Shown in pieces: positions 40,644 to 48,953 of a stretch of DNA of 64,000 nucleotides; the first letter of the stretch is position 1, and every line of letters starts with the position of its first letter. A program made the position numbers and the translations under genes. The stretch is from Salinivirgaceae bacterium (GTDB lineage Bacteria; Bacteroidota; Bacteroidia; Bacteroidales; SZUA-534): contig JAKSOL010000005.1 in the NCBI GenBank assembly GCA_024405635.1, positions 62,001 through 126,000 on the forward strand. The letters are read 5' to 3'. A model generated the notes under the pieces. It was not told where the DNA came from and searched no databases. It saw only the letters and a program-made list of their open reading frames with translations.

Positions 40644-42386
40644 ATGAGTATCGAAGAAAAAGAATACAAAGAAGTTGAGAAAAAAGGCAACTTTATTACA
40701 GAGCAAGTTGAGAAAGATTTATCCGAAGGAAAAAATGGAGGCCGCGTACAAACACGATTCCCCCCCGAGCCAAACGGATACCTTCACATTGGTCATGCTA
40801 AGGCAATATGCCTCGACTTTGGCATGGCACAACAATATGGCGGTGTATGCAACCTGCGTTTTGACGATACCAACCCAGTTAAAGAGGACTTGGAGTATGT
40901 TGACGCCATTAAGGAAGATATAGAATGGTTGGGATTTAAATGGGGCAACGAGTACTACGCATCTGACTATTTTCAACAGCTTTGGGACTTTGCCGTAAGG
41001 CTTATTAAAGAAGGCAAAGCCTACATTGACGAGCAGTCGTCGGAAGAGATTGCTGCCCAAAAGGGAACACCAACCGAACCCGGCAAAAATAGCCCCTACC
41101 GCGACCGTCCAATTGAAGAAAACCTTGAGCTATTCAACAAGATGAACAGCGGCGAGATTGAGGAAGGTAAAATGGTTTTGCGCGGCAAAATTGACATGGC
41201 TAACCCAAATATGCACTTTCGCGATCCTATTATTTACCGCGTGGTTAAACATCCACACCACCGCACAGGCACCAAATGGCAAGCCTATCCAATGTACGAC
41301 TTTGCACACGGACAAAGCGACTACTTTGAAGGTGTAACCCACTCGTGCTGCACATTAGAATTTGTTGTTCACCGCCCTGTTTACGACTATTGGATTGACG
41401 AACTAAAAGAAGGCAAAGACCTTGACGACAACCGTCCTCGCCAATATGAATTTAACAAACTAAACCTAAACTATACACTTATGAGCAAACGCAACTTGCT
41501 TATACTTGTAAAAGAAGGTCTTGTAAAAGGTTGGGACGACCCTCGAATGCCCACCATTTGCGGATTCCGCCGCCGTGGCTACACTCCAGAGTCTATCCGC
41601 AATTTTGTTGATAAGATTGGCTACACCACATACGATGCACTAAACGACTTTGCCCTACTTGAAAGTTCAATTCGCGAGGACCTAAACGCCCGCGCAACCC
41701 GCGTCTCGGCAGTGCTCAATCCTGTTAAATGCATCATTACCAACTACCCCGAAGACAAGGTAGAGATGCTTGAAACGGTGAACAACCCTGAGCGCCCAGA
41801 AGAAGGCACACACACCATTGAATTCAGCCGCGAACTTTGGATAGAGCGCGACGACTTTATGGAAGACGCTCCAAAGAAATACTTCCGCATGACTCCTGGT
41901 CAAGAAGTTCGCCTAAAAAGCGCCTACATAGTAAAATGTACCGGTTGCAAAAAAGACGATGCAGGCAACGTGATAGAAGTGTACTGCGAATACGACCCCG
42001 ACACTCGTAGCGGAATGCCAGGCAGCGACCGCAAGGTAAAAGGAACATTGCATTGGGTAAGCGTTAACCACTGTCTCAACGCCGAGGTTCGTTTGTACGA
42101 TCGCCTTTGGAAAGTTGAAAACCCACGCGACGAAATGGCCGCAATTCGCGAAGCCAAAAACTGTGATGCTTTGGAAGCTATGCGCGAAATGATAAATCCC
42201 GACTCGCTAAACGTGCTTACAAACTGCTATGTTGAAAAGTACCTGGCCAACGCCAAACCACTAGACCACTTTCAATTCCAACGTATTGGCTACTTTAATG
42301 TTGATGCCGACTCAACAGCCAACCATTTGGTGTTTAACCGCACTGTAGGTTTGAAAGATAGTTGGGCAAAAGAGCAGAAAAAATAG
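40644..42386 (+). CDS. glnS: Glutaminyl-tRNA synthetase
   Basis: The ATG at 40644 gives 580 residues. This class I enzyme charges tRNA-Gln with glutamine in the cytoplasm. The HIGH motif appears in PPEPNGYLHIGHAKAIC (about residue 40) and the KMSKS-equivalent in LMSKRNLLILV. The rest of the order matches GlnRS: LRFDDTNP, then SCCTLEFVVHRPVYDYW. C-terminal beta-barrel anticodon domains run from about residue 350. A direct GlnRS fits Bacteroidota better than the indirect amidation route. It is a single gene with its own promoter and a strong terminator about 115 bp downstream. Confidence 0.95.
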   Translation: MSIEEKEYKEVEKKGNFITEQVEKDLSEGKNGGRVQTRFPPEPNGYLHIGHAKAICLDFGMAQQYGGVCNLRFDDTNPVKEDLEYVDAIKEDIEWLGFKWGNEYYASDYFQQLWDFAVRLIKEGKAYIDEQSSEEIAAQKGTPTEPGKNSPYRDRPIEENLELFNKMNSGEIEEGKMVLRGKIDMANPNMHFRDPIIYRVVKHPHHRTGTKWQAYPMYDFAHGQSDYFEGVTHSCCTLEFVVHRPVYDYWIDELKEGKDLDDNRPRQYEFNKLNLNYTLMSKRNLLILVKEGLVKGWDDPRMPTICGFRRRGYTPESIRNFVDKIGYTTYDALNDFALLESSIREDLNARATRVSAVLNPVKCIITNYPEDKVEMLETVNNPERPEEGTHTIEFSRELWIERDDFMEDAPKKYFRMTPGQEVRLKSAYIVKCTGCKKDDAGNVIEVYCEYDPDTRSGMPGSDRKVKGTLHWVSVNHCLNAEVRLYDRLWKVENPRDEMAAIREAKNCDALEAMREMINPDSLNVLTNCYVEKYLANAKPLDHFQFQRIGYFNVDADSTANHLVFNRTVGLKDSWAKEQKK

Positions 42387-42501
42387 CATCGGCACAAAAC
42401 CATACAAGCGACAGGACAACCAACACGCATCTGTTAAAATAGGTAAAATGCCATTGTTGCACTTATCTATGCCGAAAATTTTTACTTGTTATATTTAATA
42501 A

Positions 42502-42530
42502 AAAGGGAGCGATCAAAACACGCTCCCTTT
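42502..42530. terminator. Bidirectional terminator after glnS
   Basis: AAAGGGAGCG (42502-42511) pairs perfectly with CGCTCCCTTT (42521-42530). T residues follow on both strands. On the minus strand it starts 2 bp after the stop of the small frame at 42532. Confidence 0.88.
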
Positions 42531-42531
42531 T

Positions 42532-42769
42532 TTATTGGTTATTGCGAATTTTAGAATAGATTTTAACCATGTTGTTTGCTCTGTCCCAAAGCATATCTTG
42601 TATTTCAGTTACCATCATAACAAGAAGCATCATAATGCTCTATATCAACCATGTATGACCCATCATTTTCTAAATAATGAATGTCTTTTTCAATGCACTC
42701 TTCAACTTGCCAAAAGTTTGATGTAAGCCGTTTATTGTGTGATAAATGAATGTTCAGCAAAACAGACAT
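42532..42769 (-). pseudogene. Possible small gene, split by a frameshift or two overlapping ORFs
   Basis: On the minus strand an ATG at 42769 opens a 54-codon frame that ends at 42605. It contains a protein-like stretch (WQVEECIEKDIHYLEND, then SYMVDIEHYDASCYDGN). A second frame starts at an ATG (42615) inside the end of the first, overlaps it by 11 bp, and runs 27 codons to 42532 (start MVTEIQDMLWDRANNM). A bidirectional terminator follows immediately. Together these look like one gene of about 80 codons with a single frameshift, or two coupled peptides. No family was recognised. The acidic, Tyr-rich composition and the terminator placement support it; no promoter box was found. Confidence 0.35.
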
Positions 42770-42775
42770 ACTTTC

Positions 42776-42783
42776 TATCTTTA
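42776..42783 (+). promoter_or_regulatory. Near -7 box TATCTTTA for the small barrel gene
   Basis: It differs from TAnnTTTG only in the last base. It lies 12 bp before the ATG at 42796. Confidence 0.4.
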
Positions 42784-42795
42784 CAAGAAAAGACT

Positions 42796-43383
42796 ATGAA
42801 AAAACTATTTCTATGTATATCAGTTGCCCTTTTGTTTGAAATGGGTAATGTTCAAGCAGCAAACCACGAGGTTAGTGCTAGTTACGGAACCACAACTCAC
42901 AATTCGTTTATAGGTTCGGTAGAATCGATTGGCACAGGGTTGTTTTCGTTAGGAACGTCTAAGGTTGACTATAGTTATTCAGGTACGCTCAACTTGGGTT
43001 ATAAGTTTCAGCCTATAAAATATGTTGGACTTGAAACCGTTGTGAATTACGAATCTGGCAACGGAAAAATGTACTCAAAAAACGAGTTAACTGGAAATTC
43101 TAACGTTACTCATTACTCGGTAATTGAATCGGTTTGCTTGTCGTGGTTCAACTTTAAGCATGTTGGCATGTACTCAAAATTGGGTGTTAGTTACACTGTG
43201 CGCAAAACTCAATACGATTTTGTTGATAAATCGAAGACTTTAGACACCAAAAACGAGTCGTATTGGTGGTTTCAAATTACACCAGTGGCAATTGAGGTTG
43301 GATTGGAAAACCTTAGAGCATTTACCGAACTTGGCGTTGGTAGCCAAGGATTGTTGGCTGTTGGCTTGAAATACAAGTTTTGA
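42796..43383 (+). CDS. Small outer-membrane beta-barrel protein
   Basis: The ATG at 42796 gives 195 residues with a signal peptide (MKKLFLCISVALLFEMGNVQ, cut near AA). A longer frame from 42739 crosses the promoter box. The mature part is a run of alternating strands (TLNLGYKFQPIKYVGLETVV) that ends in KYKF-stop, the terminal-aromatic signal of outer-membrane barrels. At about 175 mature residues it would form an eight-stranded barrel of the OmpX/OmpW size class. No family was recognised and no function can be given. It stands alone between the glnS terminator region and the GH3 gene. Confidence 0.7.
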   Translation: MKKLFLCISVALLFEMGNVQAANHEVSASYGTTTHNSFIGSVESIGTGLFSLGTSKVDYSYSGTLNLGYKFQPIKYVGLETVVNYESGNGKMYSKNELTGNSNVTHYSVIESVCLSWFNFKHVGMYSKLGVSYTVRKTQYDFVDKSKTLDTKNESYWWFQITPVAIEVGLENLRAFTELGVGSQGLLAVGLKYKF

Positions 43384-43573
43384 TTTAATGTTGCTGAACT
43401 TTGCTTAAGTTTTTCAAATCAATATGTTGCAATAACATAAATATCGAACAACGGACTTCAGCGTTAAAACACAACTAAACCAGAACCAAATCTCCTTAAT
43501 TACATACTTTGTGTTATTGTTTCAGTAATTAATGGTGGTTTATTTTGTTGCACACACTGCATTAACCTAATGC
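43384..43573. other. Intergenic spacer before the GH3 gene
   Basis: AT-rich, with no hairpin, no credible frame and no repeat. The only signal in the gap is the TACTTTTG box at its end. Confidence 0.5.
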
Positions 43574-43581
43574 TACTTTTG
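43574..43581 (+). promoter_or_regulatory. -7 box TACTTTTG for the GH3-TauE pair
   Basis: Exact TAnnTTTG match, 57 bp before the ATG at 43639. Confidence 0.6.
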
Positions 43582-43638
43582 CAGCATATTTTTTTGAGCC
43601 ACAAAACTGGTTCTGCAACAAACAAAAACACCAACTGA

Positions 43639-44745
43639 ATGAAACGCACACTCACTTTTCTTCTTTCGGCAATTTGCTTTTGCAGTTGCGCCAAACAAAG
43701 CGACATTACTCTGCGCCAGCAAGTTGCACAAATGGTTATGGTTGGATTTCAAGGAACCGACATAAACAATTGCGGCGAAATTGCACAAGTAATTACCAAC
43801 GAGCACATTGGCGGCATCATTTTGTTCGAATACTCTGCGCCAACCAAGTCGCGCCCACGCAACATTGTGTCGGTTGAGCAAACACGCACACTTGTTGCCG
43901 AGTTGCAAAAGCTATCGCAAATTCCGCTGTTTGTAGCCATTGACGAAGAGGGCGGCATGGTGTCGCGATTGAAAAGCCGCTATGGTTTTTTGCCAACAGT
44001 AACGCCTCAATACTTGGGTCAAACCAACAACGAAGACACAACCCGTTTTTATGCCCGCCGCATTGCCGAAGCGTGCCGCAGCGTGGGTGTGAATGTAAAT
44101 TTTGCACCATCGGTTGATGTAAACGTTAACCCAAACTGCCCTATTATTGGCAAATTGGGGCGCTCGTTTTCGTCCGATGTTGAAACCGTTATTAAGCACG
44201 CACGTTGGTTTGCCAGCGAGCATCAAAAAGCAAACGTAGGCTGCGCCATTAAACACTTTCCGGGTCACGGCAGCTCACTTGCCGACTCTCATCTTGGTCT
44301 AACCGATGTTACACAAACTTGGACTCGCGCTGAATTAAAGCCTTTTGAAACATTGCTTGCCGAGCCAAACGGCCCAATGCTTATGACATCGCACATTTTT
44401 AACGCAAAACTCGATAGCGTTTACCCTGCAACTCTTTCAAAACCCACATTGTCTATTGTTCGCGATTCAATTGGCTACAACGGCGTAATTTTCTCCGACG
44501 ACATGATGATGAATGCCATTTCGAAATGCTATGGTTTGGAAGAGGCTGTTTTTCGTGCCATCGAGGCAGGAGTTGACGTGCTTATTTTTTCAAACAACAT
44601 CGACGAGTACAACCCAAACATTGCACATCAAGTTATTGAGTTGATAATGAAAATGGTAGCCGATGGCCGCATAAGTAAAGAGCGAATTGCACAGTCGGTT
44701 GAGCGTATCATGTTAATGAAACACGTAATTTGCTCATCAAATTAA
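43639..44745 (+). CDS. Family 3 glycoside hydrolase lipoprotein (NagZ-like)
   Basis: This is a 368-residue lipoprotein with the lipobox ...LSAICFCSC. The GH3 barrel is clear: FVAIDEEGGMVSRL, KHFPGHGSSLADSHLGL (the His/Asp dyad loop of NagZ-type beta-N-acetylglucosaminidases) and the nucleophile Asp in VIFSDDMMM. NagZ-type enzymes remove GlcNAc from peptidoglycan fragments. Most are cytoplasmic, whereas a lipid-anchored version would act on muropeptides or other GlcNAc glycans in the periplasm or at the surface. Without the C-terminal domain of larger Bacteroidota GH3/beta-lactamase fusions, it is a plain single-domain enzyme. A TauE-like exporter gene follows after 52 bp. Confidence 0.87.
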   Translation: MKRTLTFLLSAICFCSCAKQSDITLRQQVAQMVMVGFQGTDINNCGEIAQVITNEHIGGIILFEYSAPTKSRPRNIVSVEQTRTLVAELQKLSQIPLFVAIDEEGGMVSRLKSRYGFLPTVTPQYLGQTNNEDTTRFYARRIAEACRSVGVNVNFAPSVDVNVNPNCPIIGKLGRSFSSDVETVIKHARWFASEHQKANVGCAIKHFPGHGSSLADSHLGLTDVTQTWTRAELKPFETLLAEPNGPMLMTSHIFNAKLDSVYPATLSKPTLSIVRDSIGYNGVIFSDDMMMNAISKCYGLEEAVFRAIEAGVDVLIFSNNIDEYNPNIAHQVIELIMKMVADGRISKERIAQSVERIMLMKHVICSSN

Positions 44746-44797
44746 TTGCAACAAACAAGCAGCACAAACAACTGTAGTTCTGTTATTTATCACCGCA

Positions 44798-45517
44798 ATG
44801 GACTTAGTCATCATCATATTGTTTTGCATTGGAGCCGCATTTGTACAACGAGTAAGCGGTTTTGGTTTCGGCATTTTTATAATGACTGTGCTGCCGTTTC
44901 TTTTGCCATCGTACGGCGAGGCCACAACACTTTCGGGGGCGTTAGCCGCAGTAATGTCGCTTATTGTGCTGGTTAAAATATGGAAATTTGTTCCGTGGCG
45001 CAGACTATGGCCTATTCTCATCACTTTCTTAATAACATCGGCCTTTGCAGTAAATTTTGTCAGTTTGGTTCAAGACTCCGTTTTGCGTCGCATTTTGGGC
45101 ATGGTTTTCATCGCGCTGAGCATTTATTTTTTCTTTTTCAGCGAGCGCATAACCATTAAGCCAACAGTAACCATGCAAGTAACCATGGGCTTTTTGAGTG
45201 GTGTGTTGGGCGGACTTTTTGCTATGCAAGGACCGCCAGCTGTGCTTTATTTCATTGCGTCAGAACGCGACAAAAACAATTACATGGCTATTACTCAGGC
45301 CTACTTTGCCATTGGCAACATTTTTATGACCATTGTTCGCGCACAAAACGGTTTTCTAACTCCAACAGTTCAACGTTGCTGGTTTTATGCTGTTGCTACT
45401 TTGTTTATCGGCATTTGGCTTGGTCGCTTGGTTTTCGACAAAGTATCGGCGCCCATACTTCGCAAAATTGTTTACGTGTACATGGCCATCAGCGGCATCT
45501 TGGCTTTGGTTTTGTAA
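44798..45517 (+). CDS. TauE/SafE-family sulfite/anion exporter
   Basis: This is a 239-residue membrane protein with about seven to eight hydrophobic segments and two related halves. The markers are QRVSGFGFGIFIM in the first and GFLSGVLGGLFAMQGPPAVLY in the second, the repeat pattern of the TauE/SafE family. Members move sulfite, sulfoacetate or related organic anions; the substrate here is not known. The gene follows the GH3 gene by 52 bp on the same strand with no promoter box between them. It ends at a bidirectional terminator shared with the convergent DUF4097 operon. Confidence 0.83.
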   Translation: MDLVIIILFCIGAAFVQRVSGFGFGIFIMTVLPFLLPSYGEATTLSGALAAVMSLIVLVKIWKFVPWRRLWPILITFLITSAFAVNFVSLVQDSVLRRILGMVFIALSIYFFFFSERITIKPTVTMQVTMGFLSGVLGGLFAMQGPPAVLYFIASERDKNNYMAITQAYFAIGNIFMTIVRAQNGFLTPTVQRCWFYAVATLFIGIWLGRLVFDKVSAPILRKIVYVYMAISGILALVL

Positions 45518-45531
45518 CCCAACAACAAAAA

Positions 45532-45556
45532 AAGGCCCCCAACGTGGGAGCCTTTA
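45532..45556. terminator. Bidirectional terminator between tauE-like and DUF4097 genes
   Basis: AAAGGC-CCC pairs with GGG-GCCTTT with a one-base bulge. T residues follow on the minus strand. Confidence 0.7.
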
Positions 45557-45577
45557 TGCAGCAAAACTTTTCTTGCT

Positions 45578-46660
45578 TTATTTTAATTTAATGTCGCCAT
45601 ACGAGGTTGACAAGTCAACTATTGCTTCAGCATTTTCGCCAACCGATGTTGAAACATCTTTTGACCAACTTGACTCGTATTTAAGTTGAAGTTTTTTATT
45701 TTCTGGAATTGACAAGTCACCATAGCGAGCCGAACAATTCATTTTATACGAAGCTTTCGAATCCACTTTAACGTTTACATCGGCATAACTAGCTTTTACT
45801 TTAACACTTTTAAATCCCGACTCAACATTGCTTATTGTAACGTCGCAGTAGCGCGAATCGACTTCAGCCTTACGCGATACGTTGCCCATTTTCAAGTCGC
45901 CATACTGCATATCGGCAACTGCCGAGGCTACATTTTTCACTTCAATGTCGCTGTATTGCGAATTGATGGTCACTTGTTTTAATCCCTGTATTTTAATGGT
46001 TGAATAGCGAGCAATTAAAGCCATAGCCGATGCCGATTCAACCTCAATAGTTGAGTAACTTGCCCCAATACCGCAGCGCGAAATGTCAGAAATGATTACC
46101 GTTGAAAAGTTCGACTCAATTTTTGATAGTTGGTTGTCGTTTGAACCAATTTTTTTAGCCTGAAGTGTGCAATATTCAACATGCAAGTAAACGTCGCCAG
46201 TAAGGTTTTCGATGCGCACATCGCCAAATTTGTTGTTTAGCGCAATTGCCATTTCGGCAGGCATATTCACTGTGTAATTTATTTGCAACTCGCGATTTTT
46301 GTTTCGTCCGCTTTCAACCGTTGTAACTGCCTTAACAAGATTATTTTTGTTGTTTACGTCAATATTTACGCGTTCAATGCCTGCATCTGCATCTTTTTGG
46401 TTGCGAGCACGCGACTCAACTCTAACATCGATTGTAATTTTTTTTGCATCGGTGTTTTTTATAATAATGTCGCCGTAGATATTCGTAATATCGAACTTAG
46501 TGTTTGCATCAACCTCGTAAGCAAACGACAATTCTTTAACAGCCAAAGCATCGTAGCTGCCGGCTTGAGAGTTGTTTTTTACTGTGTTTGCGCTAACTCC
46601 AAAAGCCAATAACACAACTGTAGCAAGAGCCACTATTTTATTATAAATCAACGCTTTCAT
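45578..46660 (-). CDS. DUF4097/GIN-type beta-helix exported protein
   Basis: This is a 360-residue protein with a signal peptide (KIVALATVVLLAFGVSAN). The mature part is a long ladder of short strands, such as FDITNIYGDIIIKNTD and YSDIEVKNVASAVADMQYGD, the pattern of DUF4097/GIN right-handed beta-helices. These occur widely at the end of ECF sigma / anti-sigma operons. The gene overlaps the anti-sigma-like gene by 20 bp and so is the third gene of the sigma operon. It may be the envelope-facing output or signal part of that system; the function is not known experimentally for most members. Confidence 0.78.
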   Translation of the reverse strand: MKALIYNKIVALATVVLLAFGVSANTVKNNSQAGSYDALAVKELSFAYEVDANTKFDITNIYGDIIIKNTDAKKITIDVRVESRARNQKDADAGIERVNIDVNNKNNLVKAVTTVESGRNKNRELQINYTVNMPAEMAIALNNKFGDVRIENLTGDVYLHVEYCTLQAKKIGSNDNQLSKIESNFSTVIISDISRCGIGASYSTIEVESASAMALIARYSTIKIQGLKQVTINSQYSDIEVKNVASAVADMQYGDLKMGNVSRKAEVDSRYCDVTISNVESGFKSVKVKASYADVNVKVDSKASYKMNCSARYGDLSIPENKKLQLKYESSWSKDVSTSVGENAEAIVDLSTSYGDIKLK

Positions 46661-47294
46661 TGTTGTTAGAATTTAATTGTTTTACATTATTCAAACTATT
46701 AATAATGGTGTTTAACGCTTTAATTTTAGCCTGATAGTGCTGAATCATAGCGTTTATTAGTTTAGGATCGTTAGGCGAAGCTTTAAGCTGCTTTTGCAAG
46801 TCGGCCATCACTTGGTCCATTCCCGAAATTTCGTTTAGCAAAGCTTCTTTTTGTTCCTCATTTTCAAAAGTCATGCTTTCAATTTGGTCGATACGTTCGC
46901 CAACAAGCGACGCAAAGTAACGTTGAGCTTGAGCCGACTCGGGGTTAATTCTGTTTTCAAACTTTTGATATTGTTCCAAACCAGCAGCAAACACATTTGC
47001 GCAACCATTTTTCACGCTCTCAACATTGGTGTTTGCCATGTATTGTTGCGAATGCGAAATAACTTGCGAAGCTGCCACTACCCCCAAGGTAAACGACACC
47101 ACAAGCACAGCTGCTATTTTGGAAACGAACTGCCAAGTCAAACGGTTAGTAGTCACCACTTTGAGTTGGGGTGCGTAGTTTTTTTGCTCTTGCTGCTGCA
47201 ACATTTGCGCAAACCTATCCAAATGACCTACTGATGGCGCTTCGGTATCAAAGAGGTCGCGGTTTTGGCTTATAAAGTTTTTCAATTCGTCCAT
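46641..47294 (-). CDS. Putative membrane-anchored anti-sigma factor
   Basis: This is a 217-residue protein with one transmembrane segment (WQFVSKIAAVLVVSFTLGVV, about residues 54-74). A short cytoplasmic N-terminus begins MDELKNFISQNRDLFDTEAP. The periplasmic part is helical and charged, likely coiled-coil (ENEEQKEALLNEISGMDQ). It lies between an ECF sigma gene (13-bp overlap) and the DUF4097 gene (20-bp overlap), exactly where Bacteroidota anti-sigma factors sit. No zinc-binding H-x3-C-x2-C anti-sigma motif is visible, so the call rests on topology and position. Confidence 0.68.
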   Translation of the reverse strand: MDELKNFISQNRDLFDTEAPSVGHLDRFAQMLQQQEQKNYAPQLKVVTTNRLTWQFVSKIAAVLVVSFTLGVVAASQVISHSQQYMANTNVESVKNGCANVFAAGLEQYQKFENRINPESAQAQRYFASLVGERIDQIESMTFENEEQKEALLNEISGMDQVMADLQKQLKASPNDPKLINAMIQHYQAKIKALNTIINSLNNVKQLNSNNNESVDL

Positions 47295-47845
47295 ATATCA
47301 GTGTTTTTCAAAGTTTCTTGCAATTTCTTTTTGGCACGCGAGTAACCAGTACGAACAGCAACATCGGTCATGCCCAAAATTTGCGCAATCTCGTCGTGTG
47401 TGTACCCCTCAAGCAGGTAAAGCGACAAAAGCACGCGATAGTTGTCGGGCATGTTCATTATGGCATCTCTTATTAACGCGGCTGCCTTGGTAGTGTCAAC
47501 CGTGTCAAGTTGAAGCGAGTCGTTGTCGGGCAGATTAGCAAACGACTCGTCAACATCGAGCAGCATCTCGCGACGGCGGCGCAGCACATCGAGCGAGCGG
47601 TTAACAACTATGCGTTTGAGCCATGCGCCAAAGCTCACCTCTCCGCGGTAGTTGTCAATGTTGTTAAATGCCGACAAAAACGCATCTTGCATCACATCTT
47701 CAGCCTCGGCACTGCTGCCCACAATGCGAAAACTGGTGTTATACATTGCCTTGTAGTATAGCTTGTAAATAGCAAATTGTGCCTTGCTGCTTCCTTGGCG
47801 ACAATCGTCTATCAACTGTGCGTTTATGTCAACGTATTTTTCCAA
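47282..47845 (-). CDS. ECF-type RNA polymerase sigma factor
   Basis: The frame encodes 187 residues and starts with TTG at 47845 (no in-frame ATG upstream). Region 2 is visible as FRIVGSSAEAEDVMQDAFLSAF and FGAWLKRIVVNRSLDVLRRR. Region 4 is IMNMPDNYRVLLSLYLLEGY then THDEIAQILGMTDVAVRTGY (the helix-turn-helix). ECF sigmas redirect RNA polymerase to a small regulon when released by their anti-sigma factor. It heads a three-gene overlapping operon. An ECF-type promoter (TGTAAC-16 bp-CGTC) lies upstream, consistent with autoregulation. Confidence 0.9.
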   Translation of the reverse strand: MEKYVDINAQLIDDCRQGSSKAQFAIYKLYYKAMYNTSFRIVGSSAEAEDVMQDAFLSAFNNIDNYRGEVSFGAWLKRIVVNRSLDVLRRRREMLLDVDESFANLPDNDSLQLDTVDTTKAAALIRDAIMNMPDNYRVLLSLYLLEGYTHDEIAQILGMTDVAVRTGYSRAKKKLQETLKNTDIWTN

Positions 47846-47868
47846 TTCTTATCTTTTTTCGGTCTAAT

Positions 47869-47894
47869 GACGTCTCGTTTTTCCAAATGTTACA
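47869..47894 (-). promoter_or_regulatory. Candidate autoregulatory ECF promoter TGTAAC-N16-CGTC
   Basis: On the minus strand TGTAAC (47894-47889) and CGTC (47872-47869) are 16 bp apart, in the general layout of ECF promoters. It lies 24 bp before the TTG start. Its -35 overlaps the TTACAC...GTGTAA palindrome. Confidence 0.5.
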
Positions 47895-47905
47895 CAAAGG
47901 TGTAA
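47890..47905. promoter_or_regulatory. Palindrome TTACAC-AAAG-GTGTAA in the divergent region
   Basis: A perfect 6-bp inverted repeat with a 4-bp spacer. It overlaps both the ECF -35 element and the first bases of the yitT -7 box. It could be an operator controlling both directions. Confidence 0.45.
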
Positions 47906-47910
47906 TTTTG
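47903..47910 (+). promoter_or_regulatory. -7 box TAATTTTG for the YitT-like gene
   Basis: Exact TAnnTTTG match, 37 bp before the ATG at 47948. Confidence 0.55.
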
Positions 47911-47947
47911 TTGTATATTTTTTTCGAAACATTTTAATTGTTGTGCT

Positions 47948-48874
47948 ATGTCGTTCATTATCAAAGACAAACCGTTCAGCAAAAAATGGTTTATTTCATA
48001 CTCTTACATTCTTGTAGGCACTTTTTTGCTATCGTTGGGATTTGTGCTATTTATCAACCCTTATAAAATTGTGCCTGGTGGCGTTTATGGCATTTCCATC
48101 ATTATTCACCACTCAACAAAAGGTTTGTTGCAAATGTTTCCCGACGGTACGCCGCTGGGCTTGGTATCGTTGTGCATGGATATTCCGCTCACTTTGCTTG
48201 GCATTAAAATTCTGGGGCCAAAGTTTGGAATGAAAACAGTGGTTGGATTTGTGTCAACCGCCGTTTTTATGGATTTGCTCACCCGTTTGGTTGGCGATAA
48301 CGATCCTCTGCATCTACAAAACGATGTGCTTTTGGCTTGTCTGTTTGGTGGATTGCTGGTTGGCATTGGATTGGGATTGGTTTTTAAATCGAAAGCCACG
48401 TCGGGCGGTTCTGATATTATTGCGGCTATAATTACCAAGTTTACGCACATTCCAATGGGTCAAACACTAATTTATGTCGATAGTGCCATTGTTCTTTCGG
48501 GTTTAATTGTTTTTCAAGATTGGCACATTCCATTGTACTCGTGGTTGGTTATTTTCATAACTGGCAAGGTGATTGACAGCGTGGTTGAAGGTGCAGGGCA
48601 TAGCAAAATGCTGCTCATTATTTCAGACCATCATGCCGAAATTCGTTTGCGCATATTGAACGATTTAGGACGTGGCGGCACATACATAAACGCCGAGGGC
48701 ATGTACCAAGGTGCGCCTCGCAAAATGATTTACACTGTGATTGACCGCCGCGAGTTGCAAACTCTTGAGGAGATGATTAGCGATATTGACCCTAATGCTT
48801 TTGTGGCGGTGATTGATGCTAAAGAGATTTTGGGCGAGGGATTTAATTCGCTTACTGAAAAGGTTAAGGAATAG
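47948..48874 (+). CDS. YitT-family membrane protein (DUF161/DUF2179)
   Basis: This is a 308-residue protein. Five or six hydrophobic segments form the first two thirds (ILVGTFLLSLGFVLFINPYK, then GGVYGISIIIHH and a LGLVFKSKATSGGSDIIA loop). A C-terminal cytoplasmic DUF2179 domain follows (LRILNDLGRGGTYINAEGMY, IDPNAFVAVIDAKEIL). This matches YitT/YpjC-type proteins, whose function is unclear. It is divergent from the ECF sigma operon across a 100-bp region with overlapping promoter signals. Whether it is in that sigma's regulon is an open question. Confidence 0.87.
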   Translation: MSFIIKDKPFSKKWFISYSYILVGTFLLSLGFVLFINPYKIVPGGVYGISIIIHHSTKGLLQMFPDGTPLGLVSLCMDIPLTLLGIKILGPKFGMKTVVGFVSTAVFMDLLTRLVGDNDPLHLQNDVLLACLFGGLLVGIGLGLVFKSKATSGGSDIIAAIITKFTHIPMGQTLIYVDSAIVLSGLIVFQDWHIPLYSWLVIFITGKVIDSVVEGAGHSKMLLIISDHHAEIRLRILNDLGRGGTYINAEGMYQGAPRKMIYTVIDRRELQTLEEMISDIDPNAFVAVIDAKEILGEGFNSLTEKVKE

Positions 48875-48913
48875 CGGATTTTTTTGCTAAAGTTTTAATA
48901 GTAACGCACAAAA

Positions 48914-48943
48914 AAGCCACTCTCTCAACTGAAAGAATGGCTT
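48914..48943 (-). terminator. Terminator of RNase P RNA
   Basis: AAAGCCA pairs with TGGCTTT, with an inner partly paired CTCTC/GAAAG stretch. T residues follow on the minus strand. It starts 11 bp past the RNA's 3' stem. Confidence 0.75.
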
Positions 48944-48953
48944 TGTATGGTTT

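Noticed and set aside
43573-44268. Overlapping minus-strand frames opposite the GH3 gene
   Set aside because: GH3 has full catalytic motifs and a lipobox on the plus strand; the opposite frames have none.
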